Positions 11,231 to 22,720 of a DNA stretch of 64,000 nt are shown here, one piece after another (position 1 is the first letter of the stretch; the number at the start of each line of letters is the position of its first letter). A model generated the notes under the pieces. It was not told the origin of the DNA, ran no database searches, and was given only the letters and a program-made list of their open reading frames with translations. A program made the position numbers and the translations under genes. Origin of the DNA: Zizania palustris (Eukaryota > Streptophyta > Magnoliopsida > Poales > Poaceae); assembly GCA_019279435.1 (NCBI GenBank), contig JAAALK010000548.1, forward strand, positions 1-64,000, given 5' to 3'.

Positions 11231-12560
11231 AGGCTCAAAGGTGGCAACAAAAGCAGACTCGGCAAAAATAGCGAGTGAACCAGCCTGAGAACACAAGGAT
11301 CTTGTAGTGAGATCACCGATGATGAGCTCTGAGGGGTGATCACGCTGAACTTCCCTGGATCCTAGGTGATCAGATGTCACCTCACCGGAGTCAGCAGCTG
11401 GCACCTCTGGACTCGACTGGGGGCTCGATCAAAGTGGAAGAAGTGATCAAAGGTCCACCCTCATCCTCACTCGAAGTCTTTGAAGGTGTGTCGTCTATAG
11501 GCTGTGCAAAAGGCCCACCCTCAACAACAGCGGGAGAATCATCATCTTCCTCAAAGATGGACTCTCCAAGCTCATCATCACCAGAAACCTCAAAAGAAGG
11601 AGTAAGCGAAGGCATGGACTCATCAAAAGAAACCTCACATGTCTCAACAAGTTGTTGGGAGTCAAGGTTCCAAACACGGAAGCCTCGAGAATGCAAAGCA
11701 TAACCAAGAAAGACTCCATCCCAGCAACGAGACTCAAACTTGTCCAAATGCCCTCCTTTCTTGAGCACAAAGCACTTGCAGCCAAACACTCGCAAGTGGC
11801 TCACCTTGGGATGTCGGCCAAACCGCAACTCATACGAAGTCTTACCTAGGTAAGCTCTAAGAAAAATGTGGTTGGCCAGATAGCAAGTTGTGTTCATAGC
11901 TTCAGCCCAAAAGTGACTAGGAGTCCTATGCTCATCGAGCATTGTCCTGGCCATCTTGACTAGTGTGCAGTTCTTCTGTTTCACAACGTCGTTCTGTGGG
12001 GGAGTGTAAGGAGCAGAAAACAGGTGATCAAGACCCTGATCACTACAGAAGCTGACGAACTGAGAGTTCTTGAACTCAGAGCCGTTGCCAGAGCGAATTA
12101 CTCGCATCCGACCATTATTCTCATTCTTCAGCTTCAAAAACGGGTCATGAACAAACTGGAAAGCCTCATCCTTAGACTCCGGAAAGAAAACCCACGAGAA
12201 TCGAGAAAAGTCATCAACTATCACAAGCGCGTACCACTTCCCACCGACTGAACGTACCCGAGCTGGACCAACAGTATCCATGTGTAACAGCTCTCCTGGG
12301 TATGAAGTCATCACATGAGTCACAGGTGCATGAGAAGCGGCAAACATTTTCCCATGACGACAGGGATGGAAAACAAGATCCTTCTCCATCTTAAGCTTGG
12401 GCAATCCTCGGATAAGGTCCATAGAGCTCAATCTGACTAGCAGATCAAAACTCAAATGACCTAACCTCCTATGCCACCTCGAGAGCTCAAAGGAGGATCC
12501 AGCGATCAAGCAACGAGAAGAGCCAAAAGAACTAGAGAAATCAATGCAAAAAACCTTACA
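11231..12560 (-). pseudogene. Copia A pol: integrase with mutated catalytic triad
   Basis: The main reading frame 12509-11391 covers the GAG-pre-integrase HRRLGHLSFD motif and integrase core. In copia B the catalytic sites read SDNGSEF and VVERKN; here they read SGNGSEF (Asp to Gly) and VVKQKN (Glu to Lys). The first Asp (HMDTVGP) is kept. The enzyme would be dead even if expressed. The C-terminal acidic Ser/Pro-rich linker to RT follows. Confidence 0.92.
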
Positions 12561-13419
12561 AAAGGGTAAGATCTAGCAAACCAAAGATCATCTAGAATCA
12601 ACAACAGAAGACATGCCCTTCTTAAAACAAACCTCTAAGCCCTCCTCAAGAAGTTGCGAAACAGAAACCAAATTAAAGACCAAATTTCCAACCAAAGCAA
12701 CATTCTTCAAGGAGAAATGCTTAGAAATCCGAAGTGAGCCAAAACCGTGTACCTTCCATTGACCATTGTTCCCAAAAGTGGTGTACTCCTTGGAGCTCGG
12801 GGAAGTGAGACTGGAGAACCATCTACTTTGTCTCGTCATGTAGTGAGAGCATCCTGAATCCATGATCTATATGTCCTCCAGGCCTCGATCATGTAAGATA
12901 ATTGGTCATAAGGGGGAGCAAACGGTCCGACACCAGGTTTAGCAAAATAGCTAAGCCAGTGTTAAGCCATCTACTCAAAAGACGGAAAGAAGAAAGAAGT
13001 GTAAGAGTCTGGACAAAAGCACGGCTCAAATTGTGATCCTCTATTCTGCCTAGAGTCACAACGACGACGTCCAAAACTGTATCCAGAATGACTTGGAGCT
13101 CTACTGGAGTGAAAACCACCCTCCGGAGCACGGGCACGAAAGTCGTCTCCTCTACCACCACATACACGATGCGCCTTAGCCTCTAGCCTCTCTCTGTGTC
13201 GAGGGACTCTCAGTCTTCCACCCTACTGATAGAACTGCTCCTGCCCACCTAGAGCTCTCTCTGCTCTCTCAACCTGCTTCCTCCTGAAGTAGAACTCCAC
13301 AAGATGCCCTTATCTCTTGCAGTACTCACAATGATAGGTAGGCTTCTTAGGATGTGGTTGAGGCTTAGGTTTCTTGGACTTAGTGGTGTTAGGTGTTGAA
13401 TCATTGGTATGAGAGGGTT
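12561..13419 (-). pseudogene. Copia A pol: zinc knuckle remnant and aspartic protease
   Basis: Frame 12863-12588 begins with MDSGCSHYMT, the copia protease active site (DSG), and continues through the ISVSQLLEEGLEV segment. Upstream, near 13310-13340, a CCHC knuckle remnant has lost its last Cys (Tyr instead) and carries a stop. Copia B inserted at 13420, between the gag linker and this knuckle. Confidence 0.87.
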
Positions 13420-13424
13420 CTTGT

Positions 13425-15075
13425 TGAGGAGCCATGCTGAAGAGCGTGGGCCTCATGGCTCCAGATGTGATGAGTCATTGTCAACGATAGTCAAAGAGGA
13501 CTGAAAAGAGAGAGAAGAACTGCTGCGTCTGGGCCGCGTGTGACTCAGGTACATGGGCAGCGAGCGACTGTCGGGCAGAGAGGCCGCGAAGTCGGGCTGG
13601 CCCAATCCGGGTACATGGGCTAGGAGCAGCAGAGGATTCGCTGGGCTGTTGACTGGGATTGACTCAGGTATACGGGCGGCGAGCGATTGCCGGGCTGAGG
13701 GAGCTGTGGAATCATGCCGGCCCAATCCGGGTACCCGGTGCGAAGACGGTGGACGCTTTGTCAGTTTCGGCGCAAAACTGACGACCGCTAATATCGGATC
13801 TGACCGTTCTGAGGCGAAGCCGTAGCTGCTACGAAAGCTCCGCATCAGGACAAGTTACCTTTATTTAGGTTTTTACTATTTTGCCTTTAGGCCCACAGTC
13901 TGTCAGTCGAGTCTGTAAAAAACCCTAAGGGCATTTCGGTCTTTTCCATTTTTATTTAGCGTCTGTAAAAAGACCCTAGGGGTATTTATGCATTTTTCCA
14001 TTTAATGGGCTGCCTATAAATAGGCCCCAATATCCTAGGGTTAGGGTTACCCAGTTTTCAGAAAACACTTTACCAAATATTGGGTCACTTTTGGCATTTG
14101 TTCTCCCGGCGTATTCATCTTCTCTGCCGCCGGTGTTTCTTTTCGTCAACTTTGGGAATCGCCACCGCCACGGTTCGATTTATCCTCTCCCGAGCATGTT
14201 TATTCTCTAATTTCACTCGGCGCAACGTTTTTGATTTTTCACCGTCGCAAGCCAGCGTCGCAGCGCAGCATTTACCTAGCTCCTAGTGCTAGCGCTAGTT
14301 TCATTGCTGCAGATAGCCGCTCGGCCATAGCAACACTAGCAGCTAGCCTACCTCTTAGCTGCGCACGGCAGGGAGCTAGTTGCAGCCTACGCGGTAGCTA
14401 CTGTAGCCCATAGCTAGGCGCTGCAACGTCACGTGAAGCAATCGAAAGGATTCGGCTGGATTTGCATGGGCACACATTCCGAGGAAATCATCAAAGTCAT
14501 ACGAACCGAGAAGCTTCAGCCAAATCATGGTTAGTACTAATTACGTTTCTCGATTTGCGTGCTAATAAAATATTCATGTGTTGCCTTGTTTCACGTACTG
14601 ATAGTACTATTTAAATATCTTCTGAAACATCTGATTGCATGTGATGGCATACTGCTAAGAAGTATTTTTCATGAATATATTTCATCTGTTGATTTAATCT
14701 TTGTGCTGTCATTATATCTGTTGGTTCATCTGCTGTTTTGATTAAATAGATGATATTGATTCTGGTGTTTTAATCTGTGCACTATTTTATTTCGGTTAGA
14801 ACATCATAGTTTACCATCTTCATGTGTGTTGGTCTGATTTAATGCCTGTGAGTTAATTAATCTGTTGAATCTGCCTTTAAGCAATGTGGTTGTGTCTTTT
14901 TGATTAGGACACCGGTTGTTTTTAGGCTAGATTATTTTAAGTAGCTGCGATCTGTTTGCTTTAGAGGTTTTTGTTTGTTGAGGTGCGTTGGGTGTTGGGA
15001 GCAGGCCATTGATTCGAAAGAATTCATTTTTAGGCGCCCATTCACCCCCCTCTGGTCGCTACTTTCGGTCCTACA
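13425..15075 (+). repeat. 5' LTR of copia B (1,651 bp)
   Basis: Runs from TGAGGAGCC to TCCTACA, with TATAAATA at 14015-14022 in a CCTATAAATAGG context. It contains an imperfect ~73-bp direct repeat (about 13543-13614 and 13660-13734, starting TGACTCAGGTA and ending CAATCCGGGTAC). It aligns with the 815-bp 3' LTR except for 836 bp missing there. About 15 substitutions are visible over the shared 815 bp. Confidence 0.95.
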
Positions 15076-15077
15076 AG

Positions 15078-15090
15078 TAGTATCAGAGCC
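15078..15090 (+). other. Primer-binding site of copia B
   Basis: TAGTATCAGAGCC three bases after the 5' LTR is one change from the usual initiator-Met tRNA primer-binding sequence TGGTATCAGAGCC. It marks the LTR boundary. Confidence 0.85.
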
Positions 15091-15141
15091 TGGTTAGGGT
15101 TTTTTCCATACCTTAACCGGTTCTAAACCCCAGTAGTGATC

Positions 15142-17630
15142 ATGACTTCTCCTGGCAAGGTCCCGTCCTTGGAAGCTTATGGCTATAATTATTGGAAGAC
15201 TCGCATGCGAGCCTATCTCATGAGCCAAAGCTCGGACATCTGGGACATTTGCGTTCATGCTACGTTTGTCATATTGCCAGTTGCTGAGCGTGATTCTCCT
15301 GGTATCATCGCTCAGCATGTGAACAATAGCAAAGCGGTGAACATCTTGTTTTCTGGTTTAGGTCCCACTGAATTTGAGCGTGTGAGCCATCTCTCCACTG
15401 TGAGAGAGATCTGGGCTACCCTCCAGGCACAACATGAGGGGACAGCCCAGGTCAAAGCTCGACTCTATCAGACCTACCGGCGTGAATATGAGAACTTCAC
15501 ACAAAAGCCGGGTGAATCTGTTGAAGCGTTGTTTGGTCGTTTTCAGTCGATCATAAACAAGCTTCGGGACAACAAGGCAGAGGGTGTTCAGTTAGTCTCA
15601 GATCACGAACAGGCGCTCAAGGTTATCCATACCTTGGACCCAAAGATCTGGGAGATCAAGGTATCCTCTATCATTGAGAGCACTTCTTATGATACCTTGA
15701 CCATTTCTGATTTGTTTATCAAGCTGAAGGCCACCGAGGTGATACCCAATTGAGATCAAATCTCACTGGCTTTGGATCAAAGTCTCTGGCCCTTGCTACA
15801 CCTTCTGTTGATCCCTCTTCTGTGAGCTGTGCTGGGTTCTCTTTGATGTCTATCACTGAGGACCAGCTTGAGTCTTTGGGAGATGATGATTTGTGTCTGT
15901 TTAACAACCGGGTGCGTCGTGTTTATGACAAAAGGATGTTCAAAAGACACAGCACAAAGACTGGATGCTTTGAGTGTGGTGATCCAGGACACTTCATCGC
16001 CGACTGCCCCAAGTGCAATGGCCAGAAGAAGGGCACTGGTGGTGGCTTCCATGACTCCGGCAAGCACGATAGCTCCTCCTTCAACAAGGGCAAGCCAAAG
16101 ACGAGATTCTTCAGAAAGGCCCTGAAGGACTACCGGCGAGAGAACAAGAAGCGCGACAAGGCCTTCTTCGCTGAGATGGAAAAGAGCTACTCCAAGCGGT
16201 CCATGTCTTCGTCTTCTTCATCGAGCTCAAGCGATGAGGAGATCATCGTCAGGAAGGGGAAGGACAAGGACGATCCAGCAGGCCTTTGCTTCATGGCCTT
16301 TGGGGACAGACCAAAGAGCCGCTCACATCAATGCCGAAGATCCCGCAAGAGTTTCTGCTCAATGGCTCTTGGGGATAAGAAAGAGAAGAGCTCCTCCGAT
16401 GACTCCGACGACGACGACAACGAAAAGGTATCATCTTATGAACGTGAAATTGTTGATTTACTTGAAAGCAATCGTCAGGAGTTAAAGTATCGGGAAAAAC
16501 TGCTTAGAGGGGCTAAGAAGAGGATAGATGAGTTAGAGAGTGAGCTTGCCGTGGCCAACGGCAGAATTGAGAGTCTATCTTCTTCCCCTTGCTTGGGTGA
16601 TAGCAGTGAGTGCCCAAAGTGTGAGGTGCTTCTGTGTGACCTGTCGACTCTGAAGTCTAGGTACACAGAAAGGGTTGATGAGAGGGACGCTTTGGCCACT
16701 GAGCTTGAAAGCGCTCAGCTGGAGCTGAAAGATGCTCAAGCCACTGTCGTCGTACCCTGTGCTGATTGCCCATCTCATCTTGCTAGTTTAGCTGAGCTGA
16801 AAGCCAAGAGCGATGAGCATCTGGGTGATTTGGAGAGAATGAGAGCTGAGCTGGCGCAGACTAGGCTAGAGCTTGAGACATTGTCAGTTCCACCCACTGT
16901 CTGTGAGAACTGTCTGTCTCTTAGACTTGAGTTGATTAAGCTGAAAGCCGAGAAGTCTGTCCAGGTAGATAGCGAGTGTGAGACCTGCTTGTCTCAGGTG
17001 GAGGTACTAGCTTCCTTGAGAGAGGAGCTAGCTGATTCTCAGAATGAGAACTTTTACCTCCGTTCTATCCTGAGTTGGATCAGTGCCAGAGAGCCACAGC
17101 TCGGCATGATGATCCAACAGTTCAAGAGGCAGGATGGGTTTGGGGTAGGTTACACCTATACCAAGGCTGACTTTGAGAGTGCCATTAGCCGGGCAGTGGA
17201 GTGGAGTAAAATGACTCCTGAGCAGAGATATCCCAAGACCCATTCCACTGAGTCTTCCCAGGCTTGTCAGCCCAAGGATGGAGTAATCGATGAACCACCC
17301 AAAGCTCCACCCAAAAAACCCATCTGGGTTCCAAAGCCCAAACTCCTCCACACTTCTCTAGACTCTCTTCCTGGACCCTCTCAACCCAAGAAGACTACAC
17401 GAATACCACTAATCCCAAGAACCCCAAGCCTCAACCACATCCCAAGAAGCCCACCTATCATTGTGAGTATTGTCAGAGAGACGGGCATTTTGCGGAGTTT
17501 TGCTTCAGGAGGAAGCAGGTTGAGAGAGCTGAGAGAGCTCGTGATGGTCAGGAGCAGTTCTACCAGCAGGGTGGTAGACTGCATGTTCCTCGACGCGGGG
17601 AGAGGATGGAGGCCAGGCCGCGTCGTGTAG
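15142..17630 (+). pseudogene. Copia B gag: nucleocapsid protein with long coiled coil
   Basis: Start is the ATG at 15142 (MTSPGKVPS). The first part (to 15753) is the copia gag core with the YWKTRMRAYL and IWATL segments. One base missing near 15741 shifts the frame; the rest continues from 15750. It has a CCHC knuckle (CFECGDPGHFIADCPKC, about 15969-16019), a Lys- and Ser/Asp-rich region, then a heptad-rich coiled coil holding regularly placed CxxC pairs (CPKC, CADC, CENC, CETC), and a conserved tail with YTYTKADFES. The frame is lost again near 17400. Copia A encodes the same regions at 23541-25320. Confidence 0.9.
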
Positions 17631-18384
17631 GTGGTGGTAGAGGAGACGACTTTCTGGCTCATACTCCAGTTGGTGGTGGTCATTCCGGCAGAGCTCCAGG
17701 CCATTTTGGCTACGGTCCTAGACCTCGTGGCCGATGCTTTAGGCAGAACCGAGGACCGCGCTTTGAGCCGCGTTTTGGTCCAAACTTTTCTGATCATTTC
17801 TGCTTTCCGTCTTTTGAGCAGATGGCTCGACACTGGTTTAGCTCTTTTGCTAAACCCGGTGCCGGACCATTTGCTCCCACTTACAACCACTTATTGTGCA
17901 GGATTAGGGACTGGAGGACGTTTGGATCATGGACTCAGGATGCTCTCGCCACATGACGGGACATCGCAGATGGTTCTCCAGTCTCACTCCCCCGAGCTCC
18001 AAAGAGTACATCACCTTCGGGAACAGTGGTCAAGGGAAAGTAAGTGGCATTGGCTCAATTCGCATTTCAGACCATTTTTCTTTGAAGAACGTTGCCTTGG
18101 TTGGAAACTTGAACTTCAATTTGATTTCTGTTTCGCAACTTCTTGAGGATGGTTTGGAGGTGCGTTTTAAGAAGGGCAATTCTTCTGTGTTTGATTCTAG
18201 AGGGTCTTTGATTTGCCAGATCTTACCTTTCGGTAAAGTTTTTCGAATTGACTTCTCTAGTTCTTTTGGCCCTTCTCGCTGTTTGATTGCTGGATCCTCT
18301 TCTGAGCTCTGGAAGTGGCATAGGAGGTTAGGTCATTTGAGTTTTGATCTGCTAGTCAGGTCGAGCTCTATGGACCTCATCTGA
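17400..18384 (+). pseudogene. Copia B pol start: second zinc knuckle, aspartic protease, GAG-pre-integrase
   Basis: After the frame change near 17400 a second CCHC knuckle (CEYCQRDGHFAEFC, about 17460-17505) precedes a basic Gly/Arg-rich linker. The protease active site DSGCSRHMTG follows at 17932, then the pre-integrase HRRLGHLSFD region. A TGA at 18382-18384 stands where copia A has Arg, so the change is CGA to TGA, a CpG transition. Confidence 0.88.
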
Positions 18385-18387
18385 GGA

Positions 18388-19617
18388 TTGCCCAAGCTTA
18401 AAATGGAAAAGGATCTAGTTTGCCATCCCTGTCGTCACGGGAAAATGGTTGCCGCTTCTCATTCACCTGTGACTCAGGTGATGACTTCGTATCCGGGCGA
18501 GCTATTACACCTGGACACTGTCGGTCCAGCTCGGGTACGCTCAGTCGGTGGGAAGTGGTACGCACTTCTGATTGTTGACGATTTTTCTCGATTCTTGTGG
18601 GTTTTCTTTTTGGAGTCTAAGGATGAGACTTTTCATTTTGTTCATGACCTGATTCTGAAGCTGAAGAATGAGAACAATGGTCAGATGCGAGCAATTCGCT
18701 CCGACAACGGCTCTGAGTTCAAGAACTCTCAGTTCGTCAGCTTCTGTAGTGATCAGGGTCTTGACCATCAGTTTTCTTCTCCTTACACTCCCCCACAGAA
18801 CGGCGTTGTGGAACGAAAGAACCGCACGCTAGTCGAGATGGCCAGGACGATGCTCGATGAGCACATGACTCCTAGGCATTTTTGGGCTGAAGCCATGAAC
18901 ACGGCTTGCTATCTGGCCAACCGCATTTTTCTTAGAGCTTACCTTGGTAAGACCTCATACGAGTTGCGGTTTGGCAGACAGCCCAAGGTGAGACACTTGC
19001 GAGCGTTTGGCTGCAAGTGCTTTGTGCTCAAGAAGGGAGGGCATTTGGACAAGTTTGAGTCTCATTGCTGGGACGGAGTTTTTCTTGGTTATGCATTGCA
19101 TTCTCGAGGTTTCCGTGTTTGGAACCTCGAATCCCAGCAGCTTGTCGAGACTTGCGAGGTTTCTTTTGATGAGTCCTTGCCTTCTTTAACTCCTTCTTTT
19201 GAGCTTTCTGGTGATGGTGAGCTCGGAGAGTCCATCTTCGAGGAAGATGAGGATACTCCAGCTGCTGATGAGGGTGGGCCTTCTGCACCTCCTGCAGAGC
19301 CCACACCTTCTGAGACTTCGACTGAGGACAAGGGCGGACCTCTGATCTCTTCTTCCACTTCGATCGAGCCCCCTCAATCGAGTCCGGAGGTGCCAGCTGC
19401 TGACTCCGGTGAGGTGACTTCATATCACCAGGGATCACGAGCAGTTCAGCGTGATCACCCCTCAGAGCTCATCATCGGTGATGTGTCTACAAGAACTTTG
19501 CGTTCGTCTGTTGACTATCTTGTTGTGTTTGCTAAATCTGCTTTTGTTGCATCTTTTGAGCCCAGAGACATTTCTCATGCTCTTTCTGATTCTAATTGGA
19601 TTAATGCCATGCAATAA
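18388..19617 (+). pseudogene. Copia B pol: integrase
   Basis: Complete integrase core with all three acidic residues visible: LDTVGP, SDNGSEF and NGVVERKN. The C-terminal part has the ELRFGRQPKV and GCKCFVLKKG segments and an acidic Ser/Pro-rich linker before RT. It ends at a TAA (19615-19617) where the downstream duplicate of the same sequence reads GAA. This is the best-preserved copia integrase in the window. Confidence 0.92.
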
Positions 19618-20100
19618 GAGCTTGAGAATTTTGTCCGCAATCGGGTTTGGACACTAGTTGAGCTGCCACCCGGATGCAACCCCATAGGCACCAAGTGGGT
19701 GTTCAAGAACAAGCAAGGTGAAGATGGGGTTGTGGTGCGCAACAAAGCTCGACTAGTTGCCCAGGGTTTTTGCCAGAAGGAAGGTATTGATTTTGAAGAA
19801 ACCTTCGCTCCTGTTGCCCGTCTTGAGTCTATTCGCATTCTCTTAGCCTTTGCCATGCAAGAAGAGCTTGAGAATTTTGTCCGCAATCGGGTTTGGACAC
19901 TAGTTGAGCTGCCACCCGGATGCAACCCCATAGGCACCAAGTGGGTGTTCAAGAACAAGCAAGGTGAAGATGGGGTTGTGGTGCGCAACAACGCTCGACT
20001 AGTTGCCCAGGGTTTTTGCCAGAAGGAAGGTATTTATTTTGAAGAAACCTTCGCTCCTGTTGCCCGTCTTGAGTCTATTCGCATTCTCTTAGCCTTTGCC
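19609..20100 (+). repeat. 246-bp in-frame tandem duplication inside copia B RT
   Basis: Copy 1 is 19609-19854 and copy 2 is 19855-20100. Both begin ATGCAA and end TTTGCC, and encode the same ~82 residues of the RT N-terminal region. They differ by only a few bases. Copia A has one copy at the equivalent place. Confidence 0.96.
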
Positions 20101-20256
20101 GCTTCGAAGGGTTTTAAGCTTTTTCAAATGGACGTCAAGAGTGCTTTTCTGAACGGGTACATAGAGGAGGAGGTTTATGTTAGGCAGCCCCTGGCTTTGA
20201 GAACCCTAAGTTTCCTCGACATGTTTTTAAATTGCAAAAAGCTTTATACGGGTTGA
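19618..20256 (+). pseudogene. Copia B pol: reverse transcriptase N-terminal part, duplicated
   Basis: The RT fingers region (VWTLVELPPGCNPIGTKW) occurs twice because of the 246-bp duplication. The second copy leads into FQMDVKSAFLNGYIEEEVYV, which carries the first RT catalytic Asp. One C is missing in the run near 20192, so the frame moves before the KALYGLKQAPRAW motif. Confidence 0.9.
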
Positions 20257-21335
20257 AGCAAGCCCCCAGGGCTTGGTATGACCGATTAAAGCAGTTTTTG
20301 TTGGGGAAGGGCTTTGTGATGGGTTCTGTGGATAAAACTCTCTTCTTGCTCAGAGATGCTTCAGATTTTTTAGTCGCTCAGATATACGTGGACGATATTA
20401 TTTTTGGCGGTACTACTAATGATCTTGTGTCCAAGTTTTCTGAGCAGATGCACAGCGAGTTAGAGATGAGCCTCATGGGTGAGCTCAAGTATTTTCTAGG
20501 GCTCCAGATCAAGCAGACCAAGGACGGCACCTTCATCCACCAGGGTAAGTACACTCGGGACATGTTGAAGAAATTCGACTTTGGTGGAGAGCTGAAGCCT
20601 CAGATGACCCCAATGGGTACATCTGGGGGCCTGGACAAGGACGAGAGCGGCGTCAAGGTCAATGAGAGAGAGTTTCGAGGGATGATCGGTTCGCTGCTGT
20701 ACTTTACGGTGACGAGGCCAGACATACAGTTCGCCGTGGGACTGTGCGCGCGCTTCCAGTCTTCACCACGCGCGTCTCATCGGCAAGCTGTCAAGCGTAT
20801 CTTTAGGTATCTTACCTATGCGCCTGATCTTGGTCTTTACTATTCAGCATCATCATCTCTTGATTTATCTGGCTTTTCGGATGCTGACTTTGGTGGGTGC
20901 CGGTTGGATCGCAAGTCGACTTCCGGTACTTGCCAGTTTCTTGGTTCTTCTCTTGTCTCTTGGTCTTCCCGAAAGCAATCTGGAGTTGCTCTTTCGACCA
21001 TAGAGGCTGAGTATGTAGTTGCTGCTAGCTGCTGCTCACAGTTGGTTTGGATGATTTCCACTCTGCGAGATTTTGGGTTGTTCTTTCCTACCAGAGTTCC
21101 CTTGTTTTGCGACAGCACTAGTGCAATTAGTGTAGGGAAAAACCCATGTCTCCATTCAAAAACCAAACACATTGATGTGCGCTTTCACTTTTTGAGGGAT
21201 CAATTTGAGAAAGGTGTCATTGACCTTGTTCATGTTGATACCCATCATCAGTTGGCTGACATTTTCACCAAACCCCTAGATCAGTCTACTTTTGAGCGTT
21301 TACGAGGGGATTTGGGTATTGTGTATCCTTTTTAG
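20232..21335 (+). CDS. Copia B pol: RT palm/thumb and RNase H
   Basis: An open 367-residue stretch begins at the KALYGLKQ motif, contains the YVDD catalytic box (IYVDDIIFGG), the GLQIKQ segment and the complete copia RNase H with DADFGGCRLDRKSTSG, STIEAEYV, CDSTSAI and a KHIDVRFHF end. It is a piece of a once continuous polyprotein, not an independent gene; the first ATG here is only the first in the open stretch. No internal stop is present. Confidence 0.9.
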   Translation: MQKALYGLKQAPRAWYDRLKQFLLGKGFVMGSVDKTLFLLRDASDFLVAQIYVDDIIFGGTTNDLVSKFSEQMHSELEMSLMGELKYFLGLQIKQTKDGTFIHQGKYTRDMLKKFDFGGELKPQMTPMGTSGGLDKDESGVKVNEREFRGMIGSLLYFTVTRPDIQFAVGLCARFQSSPRASHRQAVKRIFRYLTYAPDLGLYYSASSSLDLSGFSDADFGGCRLDRKSTSGTCQFLGSSLVSWSSRKQSGVALSTIEAEYVVAASCCSQLVWMISTLRDFGLFFPTRVPLFCDSTSAISVGKNPCLHSKTKHIDVRFHFLRDQFEKGVIDLVHVDTHHQLADIFTKPLDQSTFERLRGDLGIVYPF

Positions 21336-22720
21336 GATATTTTGAGTCAGTTCTTTTCTTTCTTCTTTACTCTTTTCTTGAGTCTTTTTGTGTGTGTTCA
21401 TATCATACATATTCACATATCACACTTTTGAGCCTGCTTCTGTTATATGATTGAACTGCTTTACTTATTCTAGCTGGTACATGCTTTTGATTACTTGTCA
21501 ATGATCATGCTTTGGTTCAGTTCACTTGATATGTCTGATATCTGTCATATGCATGGCTTTTATGCTTTAAACTTGAAAACTTAATCACCATTGCTTCTGG
21601 TAACTAGCATGTGTAGGCTGAATGCTTTTGCTATCTGTTACATGCCCTGTAGCTAGTTCTTCACATAGATGCAGATATGCAACTTGGACATCTTTATGGT
21701 TTAACATGGCAAATGTGCTATAAAAATGATAAAAATAAAAAATGAATGAAAATTACATGCCTTTTTATGCTTGAGTTGAAAAGATCCAAGTGGGTTTGCT
21801 TTGTCGCATTGCATTGTTCTGGACTGCTTACCATAGCACTTTGGTATGAACTAGGATAGTGTAGTGTATGCCAAGACCAATGTCTTAAGCTTCTGATGGT
21901 CCAGTTCTGGCCTAGGCTTGACTTGGTCGGTTAGCATAAGGTTTGACATACAAATAACCCTTGGCAAAAATAAAAAAAAGAGGAAAATGAAAAAGGCTGA
22001 AAATTAAAAAGACAACAAGTTTGCTGAAGCACTTTGTTTTGAACAATGCTTATCTTGGTAGATATCAGTTAGCTTCTGCATCTCATGCTTTACCTTGCTT
22101 CTCATCTGGAAAATGTGGTGATGCTTTTATTTGTAAAAATTGAAAAAAATGCGTGCTAATGACTTTCTTTAGATATCATCTGTTGCATTGATCATGCCAT
22201 GTATCTTAGATAGTATGTCTTTTGCTATACTTGTTAGATGTTGTAATTGCAGTCAATCATATCTGAGAAGCATGCTTTCTACACTCCACCTGCACCCCAG
22301 TTGCTTTCATTGCATATTTTGAGTGGGAGTTGCATTTCAGGGGGAGTCAGTGTCGTTTTAGAGTGCTTGATGAGTTCACTTGTCAACAAGGGGGAGAAAT
22401 TTTGGTATAAGAGTTTAAGGGGGAGTTTTGGCTTTCTTTGAGATTTGTTTCAGGGGGAGTTTTTGTCCCGTTTGTCCTTACTCTTTTGATATCCTTGTTG
22501 ATGTTTCTGAGACTACACTCATTTTGAGTTTTTACTTTTGGTTAACCGTAATGACCGTTTCTTGCTTTTGTTCGGCTTTTGGTCATTAGGGTTAAATTTT
22601 TACCTTATTTTCTTCTTCTCTGTTTTTCTTGTGTTTTGTTTTCGTGTTTCCACAGTTGCTTCCAGGTACTGAAGAGCAGATGAAGTGAAGTGTTGACAAT
22701 GCACTCATCAAGGGGGAGAT
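21336..22720 (+). other. Copia B 3' spacer with repeated polypurine tracts
   Basis: No convincing coding region in 1.4 kb. In SIRE-type elements this position can hold an envelope-like frame; none is supported here. Purine runs of the AGGGGGAG type occur near 22338, 22388, 22418, 22450 and 22709; the last directly precedes the 3' LTR and is the likely plus-strand primer. The first 680 bp are matched by the reversed copy at 9085-9721. Confidence 0.75.

Larger units (their letters stand above)
9085..13419 (-). mobile_element. Ty1/copia retrotransposon A (SIRE/Maximus type), reversed, 3' half
   Basis: Read on the minus strand this is the 3' half of a copia element: zinc knuckle and protease, integrase, RT, RNase H and part of the 3' spacer. 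The 5' half (gag) continues at 23541-25320 after the inserted copia B. It aligns with copia B from about 22015 back to the middle of B's gag. The interval 9085-9721 is non-coding 3' spacer. Its own LTRs are not in the window: the 3' one was separated by Tat copy 1, the 5' one lost at the 25320 junction. Confidence 0.92.

Noticed and set aside
21336..22720. Envelope-like gene after copia B pol
   Set aside because: The position fits SIRE elements, but no frame of useful length or membrane segment is present.
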